Assembly (NCBI RefSeq): GCF_000701825.1
Contig: NZ_JNJY01000003.1
Location: 1-64,000, forward strand
DNA: 64,000 nt
Origin: Mycoplasma collis ATCC 35278
GTDB lineage: Bacteria > Bacillota_I > Bacilli_A > Mycoplasmatales > Metamycoplasmataceae
Reading direction: 5' to 3'
Below are positions 1-13,227 of this stretch, one piece after another. The notes beneath the pieces are model-generated. The model did no database searches and had not been told where the DNA came from. It saw only the letters and a list, made by a program, of their open reading frames with translations. Position numbers and translations under genes: made by a program. Numbering within the stretch: the first letter of the stretch is position 1; the number at the start of each line of letters is the position of its first letter.

Positions 1-308
1 TAAAAATCTTTATTATTTTCAAATATTTTTTTTAAATTATTTGTTATATACTTTTCTCAATTGTTATAAAAATTTATAAAAACATAATTAGTATATTTAC
101 TTTCAAAAAAACTAAATTCACCTTCAAGAAGGTTATTTAATTTTTTTATTAAATTTTTTTTATTTTTTGATTCAAGGGCAATTTTTAAAAATTTTGCACT
201 TTGATTTATATTATTATTAAATATATCTTTATTTTTATTTTCTTTAGATACATTAACAATTTTTGAGTTGTTTAAATTATCTTTTACATCTAAATCTAAA
301 ACAAACAT
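1..308 (-). CDS. Unknown protein, N-terminal part (runs off the window)
   Basis: Open frame on the minus strand that continues past base 1, with TGA at 57-59 read as Trp. An upstream ATG at 320 is in frame, but GGAGG at 314-318 lies 5 nt before the ATG at 308, so 308 is the better start (protein begins MFVLDLDVKD). A -10 box TATAAT is at 329-334. The visible 102 residues are rich in Lys and Asn, with no signal peptide or membrane segment. I do not recognise the family. Confidence 0.6.
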
Positions 309-328
309 ATATGCCTCCATTATTTTCT

Positions 329-334
329 ATTATA
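329..334 (-). promoter_or_regulatory. -10 promoter element of the unknown gene
   Basis: TATAAT on the minus strand, 20 nt upstream of the chosen ATG at 308. No clear -35 box is seen, as is usual in mollicutes. Confidence 0.45.
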
Positions 335-374
335 ATTTAATTATATATTATTCATTTTATTTTTAACAACAAAT

Positions 375-422
375 AAAAAAAATACAAAGATAAATATTTT
401 AATTTATTTTGTATTTTTAGAT
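375..422 (-). terminator. Rho-independent terminator after lon
   Basis: On the minus strand an AAAATACAAA arm and its complement are separated by a short AT loop and followed by a T run. It begins about 15 nt past the lon stop codon. Confidence 0.75.
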
Positions 423-438
423 TTTATAAAATTGTTTA

Positions 439-3054
439 TTATTTTTTGAATATGTGATCAAAAATTTCTTGATAGTGATTTACAGAAATAAAGTTTATTT
501 TATCTTTCACTTCTTTAGAAATATCAATTAAATTCTTTTCATTTTCTGCTGGAATAAAAATAGTTTTTATTCCTTTTTTATAACCTGCTATTGATTTTTC
601 TTTAAGCCCACCAATTGCTAAAACTTTCCCTCTTAAAGTGATTTCTCCAGTCATTCCAATTTCTGAAGAAACTGGCTTTTTAGATAAAGCAGATATTATT
701 GCAGTTGTGAAAGTTACTCCAGCTGAAGGTCCATCTTTAGGAACAGCTCCTTCAGGAACGTGAATATGAATTTGATTTTTTTCAAAATCAAAATTGGTTA
801 TGCCAAATTCTTTAGCATTAGCTCTTACATAACTAAGTGCTATTTCAGCTGACTCTTTCATAACATCTTTTAATCTACCTGTTAATTTAATTATATTATT
901 TTTAGCAGGCATTGTTGTAACTTCTATTGCTAAGGTTGAACCACCATATGCTGTATATGCTAGACCATTAACTGTTCCGATTTGATTTGAAATTTTTTCA
1001 TTTTCTTCGCTATATTTTTCGATTCCTAGTAATTTATTAATTTTTTCTTTAGTAATAGTATAACTATCTTTGATTTCTTTTTTAAGAATTCTATTAATAA
1101 TTTTTCTCGCTAGTTTATCTAAAGTTCTTTTTAGATCTCTTACCCCAGCTTCTCTTGTATAGTGACTAATTAAATATTCAATTGTTTTATTATTGATTTT
1201 GAAAAACTTTTCGCTTAATAAATTTTCTTGTAAAACTTTAGGTATAAGATGATTTATAGCTATTTCAATTTTTTCTAATAAAGTATAAGAACTTAATTCA
1301 ATAATTTCAACTCTATCAGCGAGAGGACCTGGGATATCGCTAAACGAATTCGCTGTTGCAATAAACATAACTTTTGATAAATCATATTCAAGTTCTAAAT
1401 AATGATCTTGGAAATGTTTGTTTTGTTCCGGGTCTAAAACTTCTAATAATGAACTTGCAGGATCGCCTTTATAATCTGAAGATAATTTATCAATTTCATC
1501 TAATAAAATTATTGGATTAGAAACACCTGCTTTTTTAATTGCATTAATAATTTTACCAGGCATAGCACCAACATAAGTACGTCTATGACCTCTAATTTCT
1601 GCTTCGTCTCTAACACCACCTAGTGAAACTTTAACCATTTTTCTACCAACGGCATCAGCAATTGATTTTACAATTGATGTTTTACCTGTCCCTGGTGGTC
1701 CTAACAAGGTTAAAATAGGCATATTATTCGAAATATCATTAGAATTATTTTCTTTAAATAAATTTAAATCAATTGCTTCTTTAGAATTAGGTAAAATTTT
1801 TAAATCTTGCTTGTTATTTTTATCGTTTTGAATTTTTTTATAAGTTAAAACAGAAAGAAAGTCTAAAACTCTTTCTTTTACATCTTGAAGTCCATAATGT
1901 TTTTGAGATAATAATTCTTCTGCTTTTTTAAGATCTAAATCATCAAGCGAAACAACTCTTCATGGAAGGTTATAGATTAAATCCAAATAAGTTTTAGAAA
2001 TATTAGCTTCGGGGGAGCTTGACATCATTCCTCTGAGCTTTTTATTTTCTTTTTTAATCGCTTGAATTACTTCAATAGGGTATTTATTATCGCTTTCAGG
2101 TTTTACAAGCTCATCATTTATTTTATCTTCTTGTTCGTTTTCTTCCCCAAGTTTTTTTCTAATAACACGCATTTTTTCTCTTAAAATGAATTCAAGTTGT
2201 TGTTTATCTAAATTTTTTCTTATTTCTTTATCAATTTCTTGATCAACTTCACGTTCATTAATTTGACTTTTTGGTTCGTTACTATCGGTTTTTGAACTAT
2301 TATTTTTATTTACAATTTCTTCTTTTTTGTTTTCTACTTCTATTTTTTCAGAATGAATATTTTGTAATTGTTCTCTTAATTTTGAAAAAATTATTTTTTT
2401 AATAAATGCATATTTTAGATCTATTCATTCAATTGCAAGATATTCTAATTTTAATTCTGATGTTAATTCTAATGTTTGAGCAAAATAATCTAAAAAATAA
2501 TTTAAAGTTTTCAATTCATTTCAATTTTTATTTTCAATAAATTTTTTGAAATTTAAAAAATCTTCATCTAAAACTCGTTTTTCCATTAATTTATCTAAAA
2601 TAGACATGAAATCTTCATATAGATTTACATAAATACCATCTTTATGGAATGAAACACTATTTTCATTATCTCCAAATCTTGATTTTATTTTAGTAACAGT
2701 AACATCAGCTTCAATAACAGAGTTTTCTTGATATTTAACTTCTGATAATTTATTAATTTTTACTACATCTTCAATAATATATTCAAATTCAATTCATTTT
2801 ATTGCTTTTGAAAAAGGTTTGAATTTTAAAATTTTTGCTTTTAATCCGATATTGTAAAATGAATTTTTTAAATCGTCAATTTCTATTATTTCTTTATTTC
2901 TATTTTCATTTTTTGGAAATAAAATAACAAATTTTTGATTTTTCTTATTTATTCAAGATAATTTATCATAGTTTATGATACTAAGAACTTTTTCTTTTCT
3001 AATTTCTCCTGGTAATGGATAGTTATTTGTTTGAAAAGTTAAATACTTTGGCAT
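439..3054 (-). CDS. lon: ATP-dependent protease Lon
   Basis: Cytoplasmic AAA+ serine protease that degrades misfolded and regulatory proteins, 871 residues. In order: N-terminal substrate domain with a Lys/Glu-rich, probably coiled insertion (about 230-320), AAA+ module with Walker A GPPGTGKT (452-459) and Walker B LLDEIDK, then the protease domain with catalytic Ser777 in PKDGPSAG. Several TGA codons encode Trp (e.g. 2812, 2517, 2426). ATG 3054 has AAGGAGAA just upstream. A CIRCE element precedes the promoter, so heat-shock control by HrcA is likely. Monocistronic: it ends in its own hairpin. Function is certain. Confidence 0.97.
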
Positions 3055-3093
3055 TAATTTTTCTCCTTTGCTTTAAAAAATAATAAATAATTA

Positions 3094-3106
3094 TACATTA
3101 TAAATT
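3094..3106 (-). promoter_or_regulatory. lon promoter -10 region
   Basis: Minus-strand TATAATGTATAAT about 40 nt upstream of the lon start, directly downstream of the CIRCE element. Position is inferred from motif only. Confidence 0.4.
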
Positions 3107-3110
3107 AAAA

Positions 3111-3137
3111 TTAGCACTCAAAATTAAAAAGTGCTAA
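3111..3137 (-). promoter_or_regulatory. CIRCE element (HrcA operator) of lon
   Basis: Inverted repeat TTAGCACTC-N9-AAGTGCTAA, one mismatch from the consensus TTAGCACTC-N9-GAGTGCTAA. CIRCE is the HrcA repressor site of chaperone and protease genes. It sits just upstream of the lon promoter; the stop of the neighbouring gene is at 3151. Confidence 0.9.
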
Positions 3138-3150
3138 ATAAAAAATTAAA

Positions 3151-3834
3151 TTAGGATTTATTATTATTTTTTCCTATTTTTTTGAGGTTATAATTTTTTT
3201 CAACAAATAAAATAATAAAAATTATAAAAATCGAACTAAATGTATAAACGGTTAAATTGAAAGGTAAAAATAGAATCAAACAAAATTCTAAAAAATTTAA
3301 ACTTGTTTTAAATAGTTGTTTTTTAATTTCTCATGCTTTAATTGTATCGTTAAAGAAAAAACCATCTGAAAGTCCAAATATTTTAAAATATAATGGAGTA
3401 AATAAAAAATAATTTAAAAACGTCATAATTAATGATGTTGAGATAATAGCAACACTAAAAACAATAAACTTTTTTTTATAATTATTTATTTTTTTTAATA
3501 AAAAGTTAAGTAAAAAGAAAATAATAATAAATATTAAATTACTAGTAAATAAAATAAAATGACCAATTCATCCTACAACATCGCTATTAACTGTAATAAA
3601 AGGTCCGAAAATAAATCTAATAATTAAAGCAATAAATCCATAATAATGATTAACAAAATAAAAAATTGCAAAAATAAATAAAAATGATAAATCAAATTTA
3701 AGACCAATTTCCGGAAAAACTAATCAACCTAAATATTTAGAAATAAAAAGTGCTATTAATGAAAAACTAAGTAATAACCCGGTTAAAGCAACGTTAAAAA
3801 TTTGATTGTTATCGTATTTTAAATTTTTAGACAT
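3151..3834 (-). CDS. ECF-type transporter S component (membrane protein)
   Basis: A 227-residue protein with five or six hydrophobic helices and a Lys-rich C terminus. The N-terminal part (helix, short loop with WLVFPEIGLKFDLSF, then a second helix with GPFI) resembles S components of energy-coupling-factor vitamin transporters such as RibU. It lies 8 nt downstream of upp and is the last gene of the nucleoside operon, so a nucleobase or vitamin substrate is possible. The family call is from fold pattern only, and the substrate is not known. No ECF ATPase or T component is in the window. Confidence 0.6.
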
Positions 3835-3842
3835 AAATTAAA

Positions 3843-4466
3843 TTATTTAGTTCCAAAAATTCGATCACCAGCATCACCCAACCCTGGGAGAATATAATTT
3901 TTTTCATTTAATTCACGATCTAATGATGCAAGGAATATTTTAACATCACTATGATAGGCAAAAATATTATCAATTCCTTTTTTTACTCCTACTAATGAAA
4001 CAAGGTTAATATTTTTAAAGCCATCTTTTTTTAATTTGTTAATGGCATCAAGCGCACTTGTTCCTGTTGCTAGCATAGGATCTACTAATAAAATAATTGA
4101 ATCTTTAGCAACTTGTGGAATTTTATAATAATATTCTTTAGCTTCAAAAGTGACTTCATCACGATAAAGACCAATATGACCAACTTTAGCGGTAGGAACT
4201 AATGATAAAATTCCATCAGTCATTCCAAGACCAGCTCTTAAAATTGGGATAATTACAATTTCTTTAGCAATTTTAAGGCCATTTGCAATTTCACCTGTTG
4301 GACTAGTTACATTGATTTTTGTAGTTTCAATATCTCTTAAAATTTCATAAGTCATTAATGATGAAATTTCTTTTAATAATTGTCTAAAAAGATGATGTGA
4401 TGTTTTATGATCACGCATAACAGTTAATTTAGCAGTAATTAAAGGGTGATTAAAAACTTTAAGCAT
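3843..4466 (-). CDS. upp: Uracil phosphoribosyltransferase
   Basis: Makes UMP from uracil and PRPP (pyrimidine salvage); 207 residues, the normal length. The PRPP-binding loop LLVDPMLATGTSALDA and the C-terminal uracil-binding GDAGDRIFGTK are intact. AAAGGAGTAAA precedes ATG 4466. It is downstream of deoA and deoC, so uracil released by the pyrimidine-nucleoside phosphorylase can be reclaimed directly. Confidence 0.97.
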   Translation of the reverse strand: MLKVFNHPLITAKLTVMRDHKTSHHLFRQLLKEISSLMTYEILRDIETTKINVTSPTGEIANGLKIAKEIVIIPILRAGLGMTDGILSLVPTAKVGHIGLYRDEVTFEAKEYYYKIPQVAKDSIILLVDPMLATGTSALDAINKLKKDGFKNINLVSLVGVKKGIDNIFAYHSDVKIFLASLDRELNEKNYILPGLGDAGDRIFGTK

Positions 4467-4478
4467 TTTACTCCTTTT

Positions 4479-5144
4479 TTAATAGTCAGAATTTTTAACA
4501 GTTTCATTTTCAAGAATTTTTACACTGGAAGATGTTCCGAATCTTGTCGCACCTAATTGATGCATTTTAATTAAATCATCTAATGTTTTAATTCCGCCAG
4601 CTGCTTTAATTTGAATTTTATCTTTCACTACTTTTTTCATTAATTCAATATCTTCAAAGTTTGCTCCACGATATGAAAAGCCTGTTGAAGTTTTGACAAA
4701 ATCAGCATTTGCGCTAACAACTATTTCAGTAGCTTTAATAATTTCTTCTTTTGTTAAAAGAGCTGTTTCGATTATTACTTTTAAAATTTTAGTTCCAATT
4801 TCTTTTTTAATTGCTTTAATTTCGTTTAAAACATAATCATATTGTTTATCTTTTAATCTACCAATATTAATAACCATGTCAATTTCATCAGCACCATGAT
4901 TAATAGCTAATTTAGCTTCATGCACTTTAGCTTGGCTAATCATTGAACCTAATGGGAATCCTACAACTGCTGTAATTCCAATATTGGTATTTTCAAGTTT
5001 TTCTTTTACATATTTAACTCAACTAGAGTTAACACAAACAGTTTTAAAATTATATTTTTTAGCTTCATCAATTAATTTATTAATTTCTTTTGTAGTAGCT
5101 TCTGGCTTTAAATAAGTATGATCGATCATTTGATTTCAGTTCAT
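4479..5144 (-). CDS. deoC: Deoxyribose-phosphate aldolase
   Basis: Class I aldolase splitting 2-deoxyribose-5-phosphate into acetaldehyde and glyceraldehyde-3-phosphate; 221 residues. The Schiff-base lysine lies in [10 protein letters not shown], and [11 protein letters not shown] carries the second conserved lysine. Start ATG 5144 ([14 protein letters not shown]) overlaps the deoA stop as TAATG, with AAAGGATG upstream; TGA codons at two sites are Trp. Translationally coupled to deoA. Confidence 0.96.
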
Positions 5145-6439
5145 TATTTCATCCTTTTATAAATTATTTTATTTTCAATTTTCTTTTGATTAAAAGTTAA
5201 AGTGTTTAATATTTGTTTGATAAATGATTTTTCAATTGGTTTTGAAGAATATAAAGTTAATATAAGTTCATTTTTTTTAACAAAATCATTTGTTTTTTTA
5301 TTAAGTTCAATTCCTGCATTAAAATCTATTTTATCAGTTTTAGTAATTCTAGATGCGCCTAACTTTGAAGCTATTTCTGCAAGTTCATACGCTGATTTAA
5401 TTTCTAAAAATCCTTCACTAGGTGAAAAAATTTCTAATTTGTAATTAGGATTTCAAAAATTATTAGATTTAAGTAATTCAACATCTCCATTTTGGTATTT
5501 GATAAATTCATAAAATTTTTCAAGTGCTTTTTTATTTTCAATAACTTGTTTAATTAAAGCGTAAGCCTCTTTGTCGCTTGATACTTTTTTAGCTTGTTTT
5601 AAAATTGTTGCAATTGATGAAAAACAAAGAGTTTCAAGATCTTTTGGACCTTTTCCTTCTAAAGTTTTTATCGCTTCTAAAACTTCATTACGATTTCCAA
5701 TAGATTTTCCAATTGGACGATCCATATTAGTAATTTCAACTCTTACATCTTTTTTTAATTCTTTACCAATTTTAATCATCTCTTTCGCTAATTTTTCAGC
5801 ATCTTCAAGCTTTTTCATGAAAGCTCCATTACCACATTTTACGTCTAATAAAATCGCATCAGAGCCTGTTGCAATTTTTTTAGACATAATTGATGAAGCG
5901 ATTAAAGGGATTGAATCAACTGTTGCAGTTACATCTCTAAGGGCGTAAATTTTTTTATCAGCAGGCACTAAATCATCGCTTTGAGCCATAATGGAAATAT
6001 TGATTTTTTTAACTTGATTAATAAAATCAATATCACTAATTTCAGCGCTAAAGCCACTTATTGATTCTAATTTATCAATTGTACCTCCAGTATGTCCCAA
6101 TCCACGTCCTGACATTTTAGCAACAGGAATATCTAAAGCCGCTAAAATTGGTGCAATAATTAATGTTGTTTTATCTCCAACACCGCCAGTTGAGTGTTTA
6201 TCAACTTTAATTCCATTAATTGAGCTTAAATCAATCATTTTCCCTGATTTAGCCATTGCTAAAGTTAATGCTGCAGTTTCTTTTGAATTCATACCATTAA
6301 AAACAACAGTCATTAAGAAAGCAGACATTTGATAATCTTTAATCTTTTTATTTACATAAGATTTAACAATAAATTCAATTTCTTGTTTTGTTAATTCTTG
6401 ATTATGTCTTTTTTTTAAAATTAATTCTTTTATATTCAT
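5144..6439 (-). CDS. deoA: Pyrimidine-nucleoside phosphorylase (thymidine phosphorylase)
   Basis: Phosphorolyses thymidine, deoxyuridine or uridine to base plus (deoxy)ribose-1-phosphate. 431 residues with the family signature KMSGRGLGHTGGTIDKLE and the phosphate loop KHSTGGVGDK. The frame passes a TGA (Trp) at 5453 and ends at TAA 5144, overlapping deoC by one base. SD-like AGG lies before ATG 6439. It follows a hairpin that separates it from deoD, so the distal operon may be attenuated relative to deoD. Confidence 0.97.
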
Positions 6440-6461
6440 TTTAAAACCTCAATTTATTAAA

Positions 6462-6503
6462 TAAATAAAATAGACTAACTTTGAAAGTTAATCTATTTTT
6501 TAA
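6462..6503 (-). terminator. Hairpin between deoD and deoA
   Basis: Minus strand AAATAGATTAACTTT pairs with a near-complement ending GTCTATTTT. It lies directly after the deoD stop and before deoA, so it could end or attenuate transcription. It can form on both strands. Confidence 0.65.
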
Positions 6504-6506
6504 ATT

Positions 6507-7205
6507 TTAAACTGTTTCTAGTGCAACTTCCATCATTCAGTTAAATCTTTTTTCACGCTCTTCAGGAGTTGTCAACTCACCATTGATTAAATTATCAGAA
6601 ATTGTTAATAAACAAGCTGCATGTTTTTTAAACTTTTTAGCGTTTGCAAATAATGCATATGATTCCATTTCAACAGCAACTGCTTGAGTATATTCTAAAG
6701 TTTTTTCTAATCTACGTCCTGAATAGAACACATCAGAAGAATGAATTCTTCCAACATTAATATGTATTCCTAATTTTAATGCACTTTCCATAATTTGAGC
6801 ATTTAGTGATTCTGAAGGATAAAGTACATGAGTTTTTTCTCCTAAAACTAATTGTGCATAAACATGTGAATCAGAAAATGAGCTATCAGCTAATACTAAA
6901 TCATAAATTTTTAATTCATCTTTATATGAACCAGCTGATCCAATTCTAATAATTTTATCAACATTATAAAATTTGTATAATTCATAAGAATAAATCCCCA
7001 TTGAAGCTATTCCCATTCCTGAAGTTCCAACTGTTACACGTCTTCCTTTATACATTCCTGTAAAGAAATATGCATTTCTTACTTTACTTACTAATTTTAC
7101 ATCTGTAAGATAAGTATTTGCAATATATTCTGCTCTTAAAGGATCGCCTGCTAATAAAACAGTTTTTGCTATATCATTAAATTCTGCATTTATATGTGGT
7201 GTCAT
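6507..7205 (-). CDS. deoD: Purine-nucleoside phosphorylase, DeoD type
   Basis: Phosphorolyses purine (deoxy)ribonucleosides; 232 residues, matching the hexameric DeoD class. Visible motifs: MTPHINAE start, LAGDPLRAEYIA, GTSGMGIASMGIYSYEL, IRIGSAG, and the substrate pocket VEMESYALF with catalytic Asp in TISDNLI. TGA at 6537 is Trp and the true stop is TAA at 6507. AAGGAGCAAATA precedes the start. First gene of the nucleoside salvage set. Confidence 0.97.
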
Positions 7206-7261
7206 TATTTGCTCCTTAAAATATTATTAATTTTTCAACATATATAAAAATACTTTTTATA

Positions 7262-7855
7262 TTATAAATTATTTTTAAAAGAAATAAAATGAAAAATTTC
7301 TTTAAAATAAAAAATTCCAGAAAAAATTGAAAAAAATAAAGCTAAAAACATTGGTATATTTAAAATTCAATAAAAAGTTTCTTTATAGTTAACAATTAAA
7401 GGATAAACTAAAATTAGTACAAAAATAGCAAATGTTTGAGTCACTGTTTTTAATTTACCTCATATTGATGCTTCTACTTTTTTGTTATTTTTAGCTGCTA
7501 GATTTCTAAAGCCATCAACTAATATATCTCTTACAATAAAAATAACTACTATTCAAATTTCGGTAATTTGTAATAAAGCTAAAAAAATTAAAGTTGTGGA
7601 GATGATTATTTTATCTGATAATGGATCGAATAATTTCCCAAAAGTAGAAATTGCTTTATATTTTCTTGCGAGATAACCATCAAGAAAATCACTTAACATT
7701 GCTAAAACAAAAATAATAAAAGCGCTATACAAAAAGATTTTAAATTTTTTTTCATCTAATTGAAATTGATAAGCAATATAAAATAAAAGTGTTAATGGAA
7801 TTCAAAGAATAATTCTTAATATTGTTAAATAATTTGGAATTTGTTTTATATTCAT
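7262..7855 (-). CDS. pgsA: CDP-diacylglycerol-glycerol-3-phosphate 3-phosphatidyltransferase
   Basis: Makes phosphatidylglycerophosphate at the membrane, the first committed step to phosphatidylglycerol and cardiolipin. 197 residues, several hydrophobic helices, and the CDP-alcohol phosphotransferase signature D-G-x2-A-R-x8-G-x3-D-x3-D (FLDGYLARKYKAIS then GKLFDPLSDK). Read only with TGA as Trp. It starts 11 nt after the upstream coiled-coil gene, with no strong ribosome-binding site, suggesting coupling. Confidence 0.93.
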
Positions 7856-7866
7856 AAAATAATTAT

Positions 7867-8397
7867 CTAAATTTTTGTTAATAAAAGTTCTTTTTTAAAT
7901 TCTTTTTTCAACTTTAAATATTCCATTTTATACTCATCTTGTTCAAGATATATTTTTTCTAATGAAAAAAAATATTCTAATTCTTTTATTGATTTTTTAG
8001 CTCATAAATTTGATTTAGTTTCAATTAGTGTATTTAAATTATCATTAAATAGAGTATTTTCTAAATAAGGATTATCAGCAAAAATTTCATTATAATCTGG
8101 ATGTTTCATTAATTTTTTTATTTGTGATTTAGCTAAATAATTAATTTCCTTCATTTTAAAATCTCCAATTGAAACAACAAAATTTTTTAATAATTCTTCA
8201 TTTTTTTCAATAATAGCGTTGATTTTATATGTTAATTCTTTAGTCAAATTTTTTTGGTTTTCAAACATCTTTTGCTTTTCTAATTTTATTTTTTTTTTCT
8301 TTTTTCTTTCTGTAAAAACTTGTGTTAATACAATTATTACAATAAGCGCAATTAGCACACAGGCAATAACTGAAAATATAATAATATTATTATCCAT
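7867..8397 (-). CDS. Unknown membrane-anchored coiled-coil protein
   Basis: 176 residues. One N-terminal membrane helix (about residues 5-28) is followed by a basic ERKKKKK stretch and a long charged helical region, with predicted coiled coil at about 40-75 and again near the C terminus. No catalytic motif is seen. AAGGAAA precedes ATG 8397. It sits between mgtE and pgsA on the same strand with short gaps, so it is probably co-transcribed. Function unknown; topology suggests a cytoplasmic domain tethered to the membrane. Confidence 0.75.
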
Positions 8398-8435
8398 ATT
8401 GGTTTCCTTTTTTAAATATTATATTATTTTATTTT

Positions 8436-9830
8436 TTATATCAAAATCGAAATAACAATCGTGATACCAAAGAAAATAAATGTTGAAATAGCATCAGTTA
8501 AGGTTGCTAAAATTGGCGATGATAAAACTGCTGGATCTTTTTTTAATTTTGCCGCTACTAAAGGGATGAAAGATCCTAAAATTTTTGAAAAAACAATAAT
8601 TATTAAAAGTGAAAAAGATGCACTAAATGAAATAATTAAAATTTGTTTAGCATTTTCAAATAATTCTTTACTGATGCTGAAATAAACCATTAGACGTAAA
8701 AAATTAGCAATCATTAAAACAGTTCCAATTATTAAACCAACTGTAAGTTCTTTTAATAAAACTTGCCTTATATATTTTTTTTTGTTATTTTCTCCTAAAG
8801 AAATAGCCCGTGTTATTGTTGTTGCCGATTGCGAACCTGCATTTCCCGCTGCTCCTGCAATAACTGGGATAATTGCAACAATTGTTGAAGTAAACGCTCC
8901 AATAGTAATTAATCTTTTATTGTGTTCGAATGCTTCTGTAAAAGATTGGATTACTATTTGACTTAATGTTGATCCTATCATTAAAATTAATAATCAAAAT
9001 ATTCTTGATTTAACTATTTTTAAAACACTTGTTTTAATGTATGAAATTTCTTCATTAGGACTAATACCAGCCATTTTATACAGATCTTCAGTTGCTTCTT
9101 CTTGAACAATATCAATAACATCATCAGAAGTTATCATTCCGATAATTTTATTAGCTTTGTTAACAACAGGTAAAACTGATAGATCATTATCAGCAAAAAC
9201 TTGTAAAATTTCATTTTTTTTATCAGTTGTATAAACCGTTGGAACTTTAAACATATGTGAACTTATTAGCGCATTAGGATCGCTAAAAACAATATCTTCT
9301 AATGTCGTAGCTGCTTTAAAATTTCATTTTGAATCAACAATGTAGTAATAATGCGTTAATTCTAATTCATCTTTATATTTTTTAATATGCTCTAAAGCTT
9401 TTTGGTTAGTTCAATGTTCTTTTAATATTATTATATCAACTGACATTATTGAACCAATTTGGTTATCATCATATTTTAAAATTTTATTAACATTTTGTCT
9501 AGTTTCTTTATCAATATTTTTTAAAACTTTAATTGCTAATTTTTCTGGAATTTCTTCAATAAGATCGGCGATTTCATCTGTATATAATTCTGATACAACA
9601 TTCGCGATCATTTCGTTAGAAAAATTTTGAATTAATTCTTCTTGAATTTTAGATTCTAAAAATGAAAATATTTCACCGGCAATGTCTGTTTTTAACATTC
9701 TAAAAAAAATGATTTTTTCAGCAATGTTAAGTTTTTCGACATCTTCAGTAATTTTTGTCATAATTGTTTCATGAGAATATTTTCTAATTGCTTTTATATC
9801 TTTATTTTCTATTAATTGGATTAAATTCAT
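8436..9830 (-). CDS. mgtE: Magnesium transporter MgtE
   Basis: Mg2+ channel of 464 residues. Order: N-terminal superhelical MgtE_N domain (about 1-130), two CBS domains (about 135-255, with VLPVVNKANKIIGMITSDDV), then five membrane helices. The conserved pore segment is PVIAGAAGNAGSQSATTITRAIS, a hallmark of the family. TGA codons are Trp. The start lies 1 nt after the stop of the cyclase gene, with no separate ribosome-binding site, so its translation is probably coupled to the cyclase. Confidence 0.95.
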
Positions 9831-9831
9831 A

Positions 9832-10404
9832 TTAATTTTTTAATTTCGACTCCAATACTTTTCTAAAATCATCAATTAAAACATATTCAAATTTTTCATT
9901 TTTAGCAATTATTATTCTCCCTGTTTCTTCCGAAACGACAATTGTTGTCGAATCTGATTGTTCACTTATTCCAAGAGCAGCTCTATGCCTTGATCCAAAA
10001 AGATTATTTATTGATTTCGAAGTGATTTTATAATATGTTGAAGCATATAAAATTTTATTCTCTCTTATGATGAGCGCTCCATCATGAAGTGGTGATGTTT
10101 TATTAAAAATAGCTAAAATTAATGAAGATGAAATATTTGCATCTATTTTTACACCATCAGTTCTTAATTCATCAAGCTTATCATAATTTTCAATTGTAAT
10201 AATAGCTCCAATTTTATTTCTAGATAATTCTTCTACCGCATTTTTTAATTCAATAATAAGGCGATTTTTATTCGAATCTGCAAGCTGGCTAAACTTACTT
10301 TTTTTTGTTTTAAAAATTTTTCAAAAATTAAAAAATTCTCTTGTTAGTAAAATCATTAAGATAATAAATGTTAAAATAGTGGCTATAATTGCAAATACTT
10401 CCAT
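9832..10404 (-). CDS. Diadenylate cyclase, CdaM-like
   Basis: Makes cyclic di-AMP from two ATP. 190 residues with a single N-terminal membrane helix (about 3-22) and a DisA_N/DAC domain. The catalytic signatures SPLHDGALII and GSRHRAALGISEQSD are both intact. One helix rather than the three of CdaA matches the CdaM form known from Mycoplasma pneumoniae. AAAGGGGG precedes ATG 10404. It is directly upstream of mgtE with no gap, linking a potassium/osmotic signal to a divalent-cation channel. Confidence 0.93.
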
Positions 10405-10530
10405 AAAATCCCCCTTTTATTTTAAAATTTAATTATTTTTTACTATAAATTTTATATTAAAACTTAAAAAAAATGCAAAATTTATTAATTTTATAATTTT
10501 ATTTTTTTAATAAATTAAAATTTTAAAAAA

Positions 10531-10566
10531 TAAAAACCTTTAAATTTTATTCTAAAGGTTTTTAAA
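10531..10566 (-). terminator. Terminator of the ATP synthase operon
   Basis: AAAAACCTTTA and TAAAGGTTTTT arms with a 9-10 nt AT loop and flanking T runs, 10-45 nt past the atpC stop. It is symmetric and could also work on the plus strand. Confidence 0.85.
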
Positions 10567-10575
10567 AATTAAGAA

Positions 10576-10962
10576 TTAGTTATTTTTTCGAGATTTTGCA
10601 AGGTTCTTTTTAATTTTAGCTTTTTTTTGAATCATATTATAATTTTCATTTAAACTTTTAATTTTATTTTCATGAATAATATTTTTATTAACATCATTTT
10701 TACTTTCGGAAATATTTTCAGCTATAACAAAAATATTTTTTTGATCGCCATAAACAATTCCTGAAGTTATTCAATATTTTTTTTGATTTTTTGATCATGA
10801 AGAGTTAATTCAAACTTGACCATTTTTAATTATTGAAAATATAGGAGCTATTCCGTATTGAAAACCTCTAAATCCAGCTAAAGTTTCAATTGTAACTAAA
10901 TCTGATTGAGTTTCTAAAAATATTCCACTAGGATTTATTATTTTTAAATTAATTAGTTTCAT
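10576..10962 (-). CDS. atpC: ATP synthase epsilon subunit
   Basis: 128 residues with the N-terminal beta-sandwich pattern (LKIINPSGIFLETQSDLVTIETLAGFRG broken over two strands, GIAPIFSIIKNGQV) and a Lys-rich C-terminal helix pair. Last gene of the F1Fo operon, starting 6 nt after atpD. Position and fold support the call; overall identity to other epsilon subunits looks low, as is usual in mycoplasmas. Confidence 0.9.
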
Positions 10963-10968
10963 AATTAA

Positions 10969-13214
<2,246 letters not shown>

Positions 13215-13227
13215 ATTTCTAATTTAA

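Noticed and set aside
5571..5948. 125-codon plus-strand frame opposite deoA
   Set aside because: It is the antisense of a strongly conserved enzyme gene, has no ribosome-binding site, and its composition mirrors the deoA codons.
7235..7262. TATAAAAAGTATTTTTATA dyad upstream of deoD
   Set aside because: All A/T apart from one G and without a T run; could be chance in this composition, so not listed as a terminator or operator.
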